DNA of 64,000 bases from Sipunculus nudus (GCA_026874595.1 CM049320.1:28880714-28944713), one strand, 5' to 3'; counted from the first letter of the stretch, positions 12,121-22,019 are shown. A program made the numbers and translations. The notes: generated by a model from the sequence alone, not told the origin.

Positions 12121-14486
12121 GATCAGCATAGACTGATACCCAGCCTCAAATTCTTCCAGCTGCAATCAGAGCAACAGTCTAGTCTCCAAAACCTGTAATG
12201 GTTTATGATATACCATGATCATGCTTCAAGCTTGCCTACAAAACCATTTTACAAATACATCTTTTTCATTCTTTGAGACAACATTTAAGCTGTTTTGTCT
12301 TTCATTTTCAGATCTTCTTAATATCTTATTCCAGTTTGATGTAACTGTGGGTAAGTGTAAATTCAGCATTTACCTGTTGATATGCTCAAAAGAGGATCAA
12401 TAACTCTAGAGGAACAGGATACAAGTCTACTGTATCATGTCAGAACTAGTGATAAAGTGAACTACAGTGATTAATGAAAAAAAAAATTATTTTTCCTCAC
12501 ACTGTGTCCTGAAGGTTTATTTCAGAGGCCAAGTAGCTCTTCCTCATATCAGTTTACATAATTGAAAATTTGTTAAGATAGCATCACTGGCAAATTCAGC
12601 TTTACCTCTAATTGTCCCTTTTTGAGTAAGTTAATAATATTTGGAAAGCTTCATGGCTTACATGAAATTATATGATGTCAGTACATACTGGTAGATTAAA
12701 TGTTATGTGGATATATTGGACTGATGATAGTTTGTTGATAGGGATGATGCTAAAATAATACAGAGTCTATGATTTGAACTATTGTTAATTTTTTTTTCAA
12801 TGGTGATGATGTACTGGCATCCTCAAACATAGAATAGTGCTGAATCTTATCAATCAAACTTACCAATCCATAGAATGGATTTTGCTGTCTCAGGTGTTAT
12901 GTACTTGTCCAGTCCTTAGAAGTGACTTGCATGAATATCAAAAGGTAACAGTAAGTGTAATGTCTCTAGATATGAGCAGCAGTGGTATAAACTCTATTCT
13001 AACACCCCTGTCTACCTGATATTTCATGTTGTTCCTTTCAAATTTATTTCCTTAGCTACTAGAATGCAGCTGTTAACACAGTAGATATTGTTATTGATTT
13101 TTGATAATTTAGATAAGTATGGAAGCAAAATATATACTTGGCAAAAATGGGGCATTGCGTCATATCAAGAAAGAGCTGCAGAAGTGATGGCGCCATTTTA
13201 AGCTGTCATCTCCGTTTATTCCTGTTCCAGCTAAGACGTGTGTGCAACATAACAAATGAAACATGTACAAATACCAATGTGATGTCATCTATGTGTACCA
13301 TCAAATGTATGTAGTTATAACACACAGAACCACAACATGGCTCAAGGGTAGGTACTAAGACCATGTGCTGGGATGGTTTTGCCTTGAGACTTTTGTGTCA
13401 AGCAAAAGTAAACTGAAAGATAAGGCATTATATTACTCCTAATTATGTCCCTTTAATTTACAGTGTAACCTATCTAAAAGACTACCTGTCTAATGAGACC
13501 ACATGTCTATAAAGACCACCTTTGAGTGAACAAATAACATTCACATTTGTAATGACTGACATGTCTTAAATGACCACCTCTGAATTAAGACCACTTTTGA
13601 CCAGTCCCATGGATGGTCTCATAACACAGTTTTTACTGTATTTCTTTAAGGAAGTCACCATTGTCTACCTTTCAAATTTTTTCCACTACCAGTGTCAGGA
13701 CCATGGTCCTGTCAGACAGGTTAGCTGGTTGGCCATGGCAGATTGTGGTCAATTTTTCAGGCCCCTCGCGCTTGCATAAGCCATTATAGATTTTGACATT
13801 GATATTTCAGAATTTTCTGGCTTTTACACAGACTTTACGGTACTTCTGTAGCCTCAACTCTAAAGCCACTTCTATGTATTGCCCATTTGATGTCATATTG
13901 ATCTTGCCAGTATGGGGGGAATTGTATGAATTTATCCATTTGAAATATAAGGAAAAGTATGTATTTATTATTACCTTTAACGCAGAAGTGTCAAACACAG
14001 TCACAATTATCACATCCTGCAGTATGAATGATATTAAAAAGTGAAAACAAAAGCAGTTTACTTGTCTGTTTTTCCCCCCAGCAAATGTGCATGTAAGCAT
14101 GTGCTTGAGAGCCAGAGAGAGATGTTATGTTTACTTAAAGTAGGGGTCCTATAACCCCAGCAGATCAGATTCTCATGACTTTTATGTTACCTTAATTATA
14201 AAAAAATGTTCATGACCTTTCCCCCTGCAATTTTTGGTATTTTAGTGTGAACTGTTTCCTTGGAATCATTAAATCTTTACTAATATACCAACAAAAAGAA
14301 TCGATTGGAGATTCAAAGATGGCAGACTGCAAATAAAATATCAAGACTTTTGAAAATTAAACAAGGGACCTGTGCGTCACGGTGCTCAGCTGAAATTGAT
14401 TAGGAGAATATTCTTTAGCAATCCTGTGAGACTGCAAGGGTGTGGCATCATCCTGCATCCACCGTACATAAGTTAAACATATATCT
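12121..14486. other. Intergenic region, no gene recognised
   Basis: It holds the 3' end of the DUF1647-like transcript, although no clear AATAAA was found near the stop. A stretch near 13455-13640 has repeated GACCACC / AGACCAC phrases, also found at 47745-47885, and is probably a dispersed repeat. Nothing else is supported. Confidence 0.4.
13455..13640 (+). repeat. GACCACC-phrase dispersed repeat
   Basis: Several spaced phrases of the type AAGACTACCTGTC, GAGACCACATGTC and AAGACCACCTTTGA lead into a TTTTTACTGTATTT end. A comparable pattern ending in TTTCACTGTATTT occurs at 47745-47895, so both belong to one degenerate repeat family. Confidence 0.45.
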
Positions 14487-15925
14487 AAACAAGTGACCCA
14501 TGGGTCATGACGCTCAGCTGCCAAGCATGACCTGTGACATCATAGACTGAGATTCACAACTTCCAGTCAAATTTTGAAGAACCAATTTGCCAATTTGTTG
14601 AAAATTTTCTTTGACAACAGAAATATATATCACCTATGTCTGGTTAAAACACAGTGAATTGATGGTCTGAGGAAAATGCATGATTGTTAAGCTATCAGGA
14701 ACTATTCCAACAGCTTGCTTGAAACCTGTCAGTCTCAAAGTAACACCACAAAGGGAAAATATAAGGTCAAAATATATAGCAAAAATCAAGGAAATACATG
14801 CAAGAATTATTGAGAAACAGGTGCTTCTGTATGAATTTTTATTCAATACAAGCCAACTGTACTGCACTTTTATAAATGATGGTAATATTTATTCAGAAAT
14901 ATTTGACCCAATCCTTTACAAGATTACATAAATATACATCCAGCTGCATTCACTTTAACTGTTCTTGAGATAATATGATCAAAAGGAATTAAAAGATGGT
15001 TGCCTGGTGGCCATATTGGACTTCTGACATGTCTGAAATCAGACAACAAACATTCACTAAATCGGACCAAACATTTAAGAAAAATTACTGAAACTGCACT
15101 GAAGAAAGAATTTCTAAGGTGGCTAACTGGCAGACATTATGGATTTCTGACAAGTATGACATTTGATATCCCACATTCTCCAATAAGAGACCAAACTTGG
15201 GCAAATTATCCAGTAATGAATGCCCAAAATAATTCAAAAGGCATGTCCAGGCCCTCATATCAGATTTATAGATATGCAATTGTAAAAAGTGTAAGTCCAA
15301 TATTTTTTATTATCACTTTGCTTTTCAATGGGGTCAGCAGGGTAGGTAAACTGCCAAACCTGAAAGAAAAGAAATGCAGAAAGCATGACTAAGAGTCTTG
15401 AAATAAAACAAAAAGCCATCCTAAATCAAGGTACACATCCACATATTATGAGAACAAACACTTGCTTTTATATGTGGTGATATATATTAAAATATTCAGA
15501 TATCTAGGAAACTAAGTTTATTGCTAGGATTCCTTAAAATAAACTGCAAAATGTTCCCATCATCTTATAAATCAGTAGCTAAACCTTAATACTATACTCT
15601 CATAGTCTTAATGCCTGGCTGAAGCATTCTGACAACAGTGTTTTTGTTATGAAGTAACGAGGTACTTATCACTGAGCCTTATCACTTAATAGGCTGATAC
15701 AAAAGGGAGTCATATGTCACCAGTGTCACTCACAATTACAGCCACTCAGGGAGATGTACCAGCTGGAGTGGGATGGTTATATATACAAGAAACATAGAGA
15801 TGGTCTATAAAATAAGTAATTGTGAACATCCCTGACCTATGACCTTGGCCTTTTGCCCATATATCAACTGGATTCTTTCTAAATGATGGGTAACTACTAA
15901 CCACTTAAATCTGGTGTAATTACTT
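14487..15925 (-). repeat. Right arm of a 1.4-kb inverted repeat
   Basis: Collinear reverse complement of 1982-3329. It starts with AAACAAGTGACCCATGGGTC and ends next to 'gggtaactactaacca'. It carries about 100 extra bases near 15360-15470 relative to the left arm. Confidence 0.75.
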
Positions 15926-15939
15926 GGCAACCAATGGGT

Positions 15940-16700
15940 GAATAACTTTGACCTGCAACCTTTAACCTCCTGACCAGCTGACCCAAAAATCAATAAGTTA
16001 TTTATTCAAGCAAAAAGACCCATAAATATGAAGTTTGAGTCAAACTGAGTGATGCATAGATGTGGCATATGTGAAAGACTGAAGGTTTGGGTTGAACAGT
16101 TACACTTGAAATATTCTCACAAGCATTTAGACCAATTAAATATTGTGACCTTGACCTTTGACCTTTTGACCTCAACATCAATAGGCTTTTTCTCCTATTG
16201 GTAGGTAAGCCATATATGACAGATGGAAGGTACAGATTGAAAAGTTTGCCTGAAAATGACTCCACGCAAGAAGTGGGTGCTGTGAACTTGACCTTTGACC
16301 TCAAAATCAACAGGTCTTTTCCCCTGTTGGCAGAGAAGCGATATCAGTGCTGGAAGGTTTGGAATGAAAAGTCTAGCTTGAAATGTGTCCACAACCTTTT
16401 CAAAGAAGTGGATCCTGTGACCCTGACCTTTGACCTCAAAATCTATAGGATTCTTCTCCAACTTAGTAGGTGAGCTATATGTGAAAAATCAAAGAATTGG
16501 GATGAAAGGGTTGGCTTAAAATGCATCCTGAGGCTTTTCAAAGAAGTTGGTTCTGTGACCTTGACCTTTGACCTTTTGACCTAAAAAAATTATGGTTCTT
16601 CCCCTGTTGGTAGGTGAGCTGTATGTGAAAGATGGAAGGTTTGGGATGAAAATTTTGTCTCAAAGAGTTATTTCTGGGGGGTGCAAACACACCCCATAAC
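15940..16700 (+). repeat. About 137-bp tandem array with TGACCTTTGACC motifs
   Basis: Units start with TTGACCTTTGACC (or a one-base variant) at 16151, 16288, 16423 and 16561, spacings 137, 135 and 138. A degraded unit lies near 15948. Each unit continues with 'aaaatcaa-agg-ttttcccctgttggtagg', 'agctatatgtgaaagatggaaggtttgggatgaaaag' and 'cttttcaaagaagt'-like blocks. Short open frames through it are by-products of the periodicity. Confidence 0.75.
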
Positions 16701-16799
16701 TTCGAGAATATAGGTCGCAGAGACCTAATTTCAGGTTTGCAAGGAGATCTTTTTATAACCTCTAAGACTGCATAGGGTTCATGGCCCTAGCCCCTACGG

Positions 16800-16915
16800 T
16801 TACGATTTGTGCCCTGCTAACGGACGGCCGGCCGGCCGGACAGACAGACGGAAGGACGCCGGACAAAGACCCATCGCTATAGCCCAGCATGACTGAAAGT
16901 CAGCTTAGCTAAAAA
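16800..16915 (+). repeat. GACA/GACG-tailed dispersed repeat end
   Basis: CGGACGGCCGGCCGGCCGG leads into GACAGACAGACGG, then 'gacaaagacccatcgctatagcc', 'tgaaagtcagct' and 'gctaaaa'. The same order of parts closes the repeats at 22030-22095 and 30355-30492, so this is a conserved family terminus. Confidence 0.65.
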
Positions 16916-16929
16916 CTGACAGAGCTATC

Positions 16930-17456
16930 ATTTTAAAATTTTATGGAAGAATCAGTCACTTGTCAAACTTTATCAGGTTGAACTTATTTTTTTTGCTATT
17001 TGCATTGACTTAGATTTTATAAAGAAAAAGCTTCAAAACCTGTAAAAATCTCCGAAACTGTCCAGCCAAATTTTCCAATATTCGCAGAAATGATCCCAGG
17101 AACAATCTCAAATTTATACAAATGGTTCCAGTTAAGTGACTTTTAGTTTAGTTTACAGGAAGGTGAACTTCGTCATATGGCCAAAAAAGTATACAAAAAT
17201 TTCAATCACAGAAACAGCCTTGAGCTATCATAGCAAAATTTTATGCATATTTTGGTCACATTAGTCATATTTGGAATTGAGGTGGCGTCACCTGCATCAA
17301 CCTTTGTTGTATGGGGGGTCATCAGTTCATTAACCCATAATTTCTCAGTAACAGCAGGAGCTAGCATCGCCAAATTTTATGCAAAAAAATCAGTCCCACG
17401 TCAAATGTTGTGGATTGAGCTTTTTGTGGGGCCACCTGCATCGACTTACATTATCT
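16930..17456 (+). repeat. Long-repeat fragment, left of the LTR element
   Basis: It matches copy B near 55560-55965: 'ctgtccagccaaat', 'caggagctagcatc-ccaaattttatgcaaaaa', 'ttgagctttttgtgg' and the GGCGCCACCTGCATC-like site (here GGGGCCACCTGCATCGAC). The match continues to the right of the LTR element, showing that the element inserted into this repeat. Confidence 0.7.
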
Positions 17457-17461
17457 GGGAG
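17457..17461. repeat. Left target-site duplication GGGAG
   Basis: GGGAG directly precedes the TGTCA terminus of the 5' LTR and is repeated exactly at 20083-20087 after the 3' LTR. A 5-bp duplication is usual for Ty3/gypsy integration. Confidence 0.9.
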
Positions 17462-17644
17462 TGTCATAATGAGTAAGATTTCCTTATAGTCATAAGCGGC
17501 TAGCTTCGCCTTGAGGTAAGCGGCCCGAGCACATGTACCAGTCTATCGTGATGGCCGTGTAACCGGACGCATGTGAATAAACCAGAGTTGTTTGTTAACC
17601 TTTGCGGTTGTTAATTCCTTTACTGGATTACACCGTTCGTGACA
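17462..17644 (+). repeat. 5' LTR, 183 bp
   Basis: Starts TGTCATAATG and ends GTTCGTGACA, giving a 5-bp inverted end (TGTCA/TGACA). An AATAAA at 17576-17581 can serve as the polyadenylation signal. The only difference from the 3' LTR is A at 17632 (LTR position 171) against T at 20070. Confidence 0.93.
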
Positions 17645-17656
17645 TGGTGGCAGCTC
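17645..17656 (+). other. Primer binding site of the LTR element
   Basis: TGGTGGCAGCTC lies directly after the 5' LTR. Its first ten bases are complementary to the CCA-bearing 3' end of a tRNA ending GCTGCCACCA, a form I recall for animal leucine tRNAs. The tRNA identity is inference. Confidence 0.6.
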
Positions 17657-17667
17657 AATAATTTAGC

Positions 17668-19362
17668 ATGGCCAAGCTTAACCCACCAGAGCCTCTGGAC
17701 TTTACAAGCCCGCATAACTGGCTTGAATGGAAGAAACGTTTTCAGCGGTACCGACTGGCCAGTAAACTTCATACAGACGATGGCGCCGTGCAGGTAAGCA
17801 CTTTAGTGTACACGATGGGGCCGGAGGCCGAAACTTTACTAGAATCGTTCAGTCTCGACGAGAAAAGCCAGGAAGACTTTGAAATTGTGCTAGATAAATT
17901 CGATCATCATTTCTCCCCTACCCCAAACTATATTCATGAACGTGCACTGTTTAATCAACGATGTCAAGCGGAGGGTGAAAATGTGGAGGCGTTCGTCAGA
18001 GCCCTGTACGACCTCGCGGCTAAGTGTGATTTTAAGGCCAATAAGAATGAAAATATACGGGACAGGCTCGTTGTCGGATTAAGAGACAAGCAGTTGTCTA
18101 AAGATCTTCAGTTCCGTAGTGATTTGACTTTAGATACGGCAATAGAAATTGCTAGGCATCATGAGCAAATACAGGTGCAGGTGTCAGCACAGCAGCATGA
18201 TAACCGTGCTAAGGGCCTTGATGAGATTAAAAGAAATTCCTTTGCCAGATATAACAGACCGCACAGACAAAAGCCGGCTGCATTCAGTCATTCATCAACA
18301 CGTAGTCAAAGCCCATGTGGGAGATGTAATAAAATTCATCCCAGAGGTCAGTGTCCTGCATTTAGAGCAGAATGTAGAAAATGCAGAAAACGCGGACATT
18401 TTGCTATATGTTGTCGCACCCGTGTAAACAGAAATACTCAGCGGAGAGAACCGTTAAAAACCACCCCTATGCCTGATGGTCCATGGGAGCGAGTGGCTAC
18501 AGACTTGTTCACATTTAAAGGGACCAATTACCTGATAGTTACCGACTACTATTCGCGGTATCCTGAGATTTTACATTTACCAGATAGCACAAGTCACACT
18601 GTGATATGCAAGCTCAAGTCAACATTTGCGAGATGGGGGATCCCACTTGAGGTCATGTCAGACAACGGACCTCAGTTCTCGTCCAACCAATTCCGCTTGT
18701 TCGCTCAGGAGTATGGATTTAATCATGTAACTTCGAGCCCAATGTATCCGCAAGCCAATGGAGAAGCCGAGCGCTTTGTTGGTATAGCCAAGAAAATACT
18801 GGCACAGGACGATCCTTTCATGGCACTGCTAGTCTACAGAAGCACTGCAAACACAAGCACAGGTGTGAGTCCAGCCATGCTCATGACCAATAGAAATCTT
18901 CGAACCACACTGCCTACAATGGTGAAAAATGTGCGCCCACAAGAAATTGATCGCGATGCAGTGCACCAAAAAGATGCTCAGAGCAAGAAAGCATATGAGT
19001 TTTTCTATAACCGTAGGTATTCTGCCAGACCACTTAATGACCTTGAACCGGGCAACCTTGTTCGTGTTCGAGATGACACACAGGATAGATGGAGTGAACC
19101 TGCTAAAGTTGTTCAGTCCGCTAAATCGCCAAGGTCGTATCGTGTACAGTTCTCTGATGGAAGAACATACCGCAGAAATCGTCGACACTTACAACAGGGA
19201 GAGAATCCTGACACTACCCGGGATTCAGAGCCAATTCCAGGCGAGGAAAATACAAGTGACCTTGACCATACACAACCCAGTATGCCTGTTGAATCGACCA
19301 ATGTACCTTATACCACACGAGCTGGCAGAGTTGTGAAATCTAAGAAAATATTGGACATGTGA
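17668..19362 (+). CDS. Gag-integrase fused ORF of the LTR element
   Basis: Encodes 564 residues. Residues 1-190 resemble metazoan Ty3/gypsy capsid (PLDFTSPHNWLEWKKRF near the start; CQAEGENVEAFVRALYDLA). Two cysteine-rich knuckles follow: C217-C220-H224-C229 and a canonical CX2CX4HX4C (C236, C239, H244, C249). About ten residues later the frame enters an integrase core: D279 in ATDLF, D332 in SDNGPQF, E368 in NGEAERF. The last two are separated by 35 residues, as required for DDE integrases. A GPY/F-like segment (WSEPAKVV...YRVQF) is near residues 470-495. The usual protease, reverse transcriptase and RNase H are missing, yet the frame has no stop. It may be translated as a polyprotein; cleavage without a protease is unexplained. 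Confidence 0.9.
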   Translation: MAKLNPPEPLDFTSPHNWLEWKKRFQRYRLASKLHTDDGAVQVSTLVYTMGPEAETLLESFSLDEKSQEDFEIVLDKFDHHFSPTPNYIHERALFNQRCQAEGENVEAFVRALYDLAAKCDFKANKNENIRDRLVVGLRDKQLSKDLQFRSDLTLDTAIEIARHHEQIQVQVSAQQHDNRAKGLDEIKRNSFARYNRPHRQKPAAFSHSSTRSQSPCGRCNKIHPRGQCPAFRAECRKCRKRGHFAICCRTRVNRNTQRREPLKTTPMPDGPWERVATDLFTFKGTNYLIVTDYYSRYPEILHLPDSTSHTVICKLKSTFARWGIPLEVMSDNGPQFSSNQFRLFAQEYGFNHVTSSPMYPQANGEAERFVGIAKKILAQDDPFMALLVYRSTANTSTGVSPAMLMTNRNLRTTLPTMVKNVRPQEIDRDAVHQKDAQSKKAYEFFYNRRYSARPLNDLEPGNLVRVRDDTQDRWSEPAKVVQSAKSPRSYRVQFSDGRTYRRNRRHLQQGENPDTTRDSEPIPGEENTSDLDHTQPSMPVESTNVPYTTRAGRVVKSKKILDM

Positions 19363-19890
19363 GTTAGTTTTTCTGAAACAGTGAGTAGACGATAAGGCCA
19401 GAATAATGCCTGTCTGCTCTCTGAGTGAGTCAGGGTAGTCTACCCCTGTCTCACAGTTTGGTTGTAATTAAAGTAGGTGTGTAAGTTTGTTTTGTGACAT
19501 ACATCACAATCTGTGAAAGAACAATGAACCGTGTAATTCGTTTATTATAGCTGGATGTTTCATATTGTAATTCTTACATCATTGTGCGGATGTATCCCAA
19601 TACATCTATTCAAAGTGGACAGTCTTTCTACATGAACATTTATATTGGTGACATGTATCGGTCTTTACTTTGAATGTCCTAGAAATTAAAGTCTCACATG
19701 TTTAAGTGCCATACCTAAAGAAAGCATGAAAAAGACTTGATAAGTGTAAATTCATAGCAATTTATTTTTGCTCTATAAGTACAGTAGATTTTGACATACA
19801 TGGATCATGTAAGGCTTAAAGAACTAACAACATATATAATTTATTTGTGATGTATTGGTTTATTGGTTAAAAGATATTTCATATCATTTT
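19363..19890 (+). other. Non-coding 3' part of the LTR element
   Basis: About 530 bases between the stop codon and the polypurine tract. No conserved motif was recognised; it may hold packaging or RNA-stability signals, or a remnant of sequence from the parent element. Confidence 0.5.
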
Positions 19891-19899
19891 GAGGGGAGA
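19891..19899 (+). other. Polypurine tract of the LTR element
   Basis: GAGGGGAGA lies immediately before the TGTCA start of the 3' LTR, the position where plus-strand DNA synthesis is primed in this element class. Confidence 0.8.
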
Positions 19900-20082
19900 T
19901 GTCATAATGAGTAAGATTTCCTTATAGTCATAAGCGGCTAGCTTCGCCTTGAGGTAAGCGGCCCGAGCACATGTACCAGTCTATCGTGATGGCCGTGTAA
20001 CCGGACGCATGTGAATAAACCAGAGTTGTTTGTTAACCTTTGCGGTTGTTAATTCCTTTACTGGATTACTCCGTTCGTGACA
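19900..20082 (+). repeat. 3' LTR, 183 bp
   Basis: Identical to the 5' LTR except for T at 20070 (A at 17632). It carries AATAAA at 20014-20019 and ends GTTCGTGACA. Confidence 0.93.
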
Positions 20083-20087
20083 GGGAG
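20083..20087. repeat. Right target-site duplication GGGAG
   Basis: Exact copy of 17457-17461. The sequence after it (GGAAAGCTAGAAAACCTTTG) resumes the host repeat: copy B near 55974 reads GGAAAAGCTTGAAAACATTTG. Confidence 0.9.
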
Positions 20088-20289
20088 GAAAGCTAGAAAA
20101 CCTTTGAAAATCACATAACCCAAGGGAGGTTTGAAATATCTACCTGAAATTTTGCATCTACATACATGAACTAGAATACGGGTAGTCAACATGCGACCAC
20201 GTGTATCCGCCAAAATCAGAGAAGGACGGGTGAAGTGAGGCATGGATTGAGTGGCAAGGGGATATAGAGTTACATATGTAAAATATTAG

Positions 20290-21420
20290 TATTGGATCTC
20301 TGCCACATAAACATGATTGTAGGTGGCGCCACCTGTTATTTGAACGAGAAACTATCCAAGATATATACACATGCAAAATTTCAAGTGGAAAAGTCAAACC
20401 ACTGCAGAGATATGAGTGATTTTATCCCACAGCAGACAAACAGATGGACGCTGTGCAAACATGGTTGCAGATGGCGCCACCTTTTGTTGTGTATGTTATA
20501 AAGCTATCCCAGGGCTACATTTGTGTAAAATTTTTTTCCGGATCGGTCAAACGGTTCCCGAGATATGAGCTTGGATGTCTGCAGCGTTAACATGAATGTA
20601 GGTGGCGCCACCTGTCATAAAATCAAGGAAGCTATCTACGATGTATACGCATGCCGAATTTTAGGTGAATTAGTCAAACCATTGCAGAGATATGAGTGAT
20701 TTTAACCCCAGGCAGATGAACAAATGGACACTGTGCAAACATGGTTGCAGGTGGCGCCATCTTTTGTTGTGTATGTTATAAAGCTATCCCAGGGCTACAT
20801 TTGTGTAAAATTTTTTTCCGGATCGGTCAAACGGTTCCCGAGATATATGGGTTTATGTGTGGAGCGTTAACGTGAATGTAGGTGGCGCCACCTGTCATAA
20901 AATCAAGAAAGCTAACTAGGATGTATATGCATGCCAATTTTTAGGTGAATTAGTCAAACCACTGCAGAGATATGAGTGATTTTAACCCCAGGCAGATGAA
21001 CAAATGGACACCGTGCAAACATGGTTGCAGGTGGCGCCACCTTTTGTTGTGTATGTTATAAAGCTATCCCAGGGCTACATTTGTGTAAAATTTTTTTCCG
21101 GATCGGTCAAACGGTTCCGGAGATATATGGGTTTATGTGTGGAGCGTTAACGTGAATGTAGGTGGCGCCACCTGTCATAAAATTGAGAAAGCTATCTAGG
21201 ATGTATATGCATGCCAAATTTTAGGTGAATTAGTCAAACCACTGCAGAGATATGAGTGATTTTAACCCCAGGCAGATGAACAGATGGACACTGTGCAAAC
21301 ATGGTTGCAGGTGGCGCCACCTTTTGTTGTGTATGTTATAAAGCTATCCCAGGGCTACATTTGTGTAAAAAAATTTTCCGGATCGGTCCCCGAGATATAT
21401 GGGTTTATGTGTGTAAACAG
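20290..21420 (+). repeat. 280-bp dimeric tandem array with GGTGGCGCCACC sites
   Basis: Four units of 279-280 bp, each a dimer. Type 1 sites (GGTGGCGCCACCTGT) start at 20322, 20601, 20881 and 21161. Type 2 sites, followed by TTTTGTTGTG, lie at about 20471, 20751, 21031 and 21311; the first two depart from the palindrome by one base each. Spacing alternates near 149-150 and 130. Type 1 half-units continue 'cataaaatcaa-gaagctat-tagGatgtat'. Type 2 half-units continue 'tgtatgttataaagctatcccagggctac' and 'ccggatcggtcaaacggtt'. The later units are the most alike, indicating recent expansion. Short open frames here are by-products. Confidence 0.85.
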
Positions 21421-21601
21421 ACGCACAAACGGACGCTGGGCAGAGACGAAAGGTCAGAGGTCAAGGTCACTTGGTTAGGCACCAGTTCACATGTGACCCG
21501 ATAATTTGTGTAAGTTTCGGAAAAATCTGTCCAGTAGTCTCAGAGGAGTTCTCCGGAAACGAACGCGGCGGCGGCGGCGACGGAACCCGGTCAAAAACAT
21601 A

Positions 21602-21631
21602 GTATCCGCAAAACTTCGTTTTGGCGGATAC
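21602..21631. repeat. Perfect-stem hairpin with one bulge
   Basis: GTATCCGCAAAAC and GTTTTGGCGGATAC are inverted copies around a TTC loop with one unpaired G. It lies in the remains of the repeat to the right of the tandem array. It may be a transposon end; no CTRR-type Helitron terminus was seen right after it. Confidence 0.6.
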
Positions 21632-21639
21632 AATCATGA

Positions 21640-21790
21640 TGGCATTCTCATCCACAACTGGTGGTGCCACCTAGAATAATTTTTTATTGTATACATCCTT
21701 GCCAGTATTTAAAAAATGAAATTTGTGTAATTGTTGCTGATATTGGGGTTAAATGTTTTTAGTACTTAATGACCTTGACCTTTGACCTCA
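21640..21790 (+). repeat. End-module fragment of the long repeat plus TGACCTTTGACC motif
   Basis: It contains 'actggtggtgccaccta', 'catccttgccagtatttaa' and 'tgtttttagtactta', the same order as 11140-11245 and 57630-57740. It is followed directly by GACCTTGACCTTTGACCTC, one unit start of the 137-bp array type. Confidence 0.55.
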
Positions 21791-22019
21791 TGCCTCAAAA
21801 ATCAACTTTTGCTTTACAGGTGGGCAATATATAATTCAATTTTGAATCAATCCAAATCAATTTGTCAATCCAAACTAGAGTTATTGTCAGGAAACAAATT
21901 TGACGGACAATACAGAAAGATGAACAGATGGACAGACAGGGTGATTACTAGCCGCCGCCGTTGATGCAACAGTTTTTTTTTTATAAATGTTTATATATCT
22001 GTTGCCAGTGGTGTCGAAA

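Larger units (their letters stand above)
17462..20082 (+). mobile_element. Ty3/gypsy-type LTR retrotransposon, internally deleted and young
   Basis: A 2621-bp element bounded by two 183-bp LTRs, each starting TGTCA and ending TGACA, and flanked by a GGGAG duplication. It has a primer binding site just inside the 5' LTR, one long gag-integrase frame (17668-19362) and a polypurine tract before the 3' LTR. The LTRs differ at one of 183 positions, so insertion was recent. Protease, reverse transcriptase and RNase H are absent, and zinc knuckle joins integrase in frame. Full elements of this type are usually about 5 kb. It cannot copy itself alone; enzymes from a related intact element are inferred. 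Confidence 0.92.

Noticed and set aside
16190-16480. Coding gene in the 137-bp array (open frames on both strands)
   Set aside because: The frames exist because the period keeps stops out by chance; the peptides are repetitive and unrelated to known proteins.
18149-19336. Additional open frames on both strands inside the LTR element
   Set aside because: They are out-of-frame shadows of the gag-integrase frame and lack motifs of their own.
17462-20082. Endogenous retrovirus
   Set aside because: No envelope-like frame. The short LTRs and the gag/integrase type fit a Ty3/gypsy retrotransposon.
20290-21420. CRISPR-like repeat array
   Set aside because: Repeat units are contiguous 280-bp dimers without unique spacers, in an animal genome.
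21602-21640. Helitron 3' end
   Set aside because: A hairpin is present, but no CTRR terminus follows at the expected short distance.
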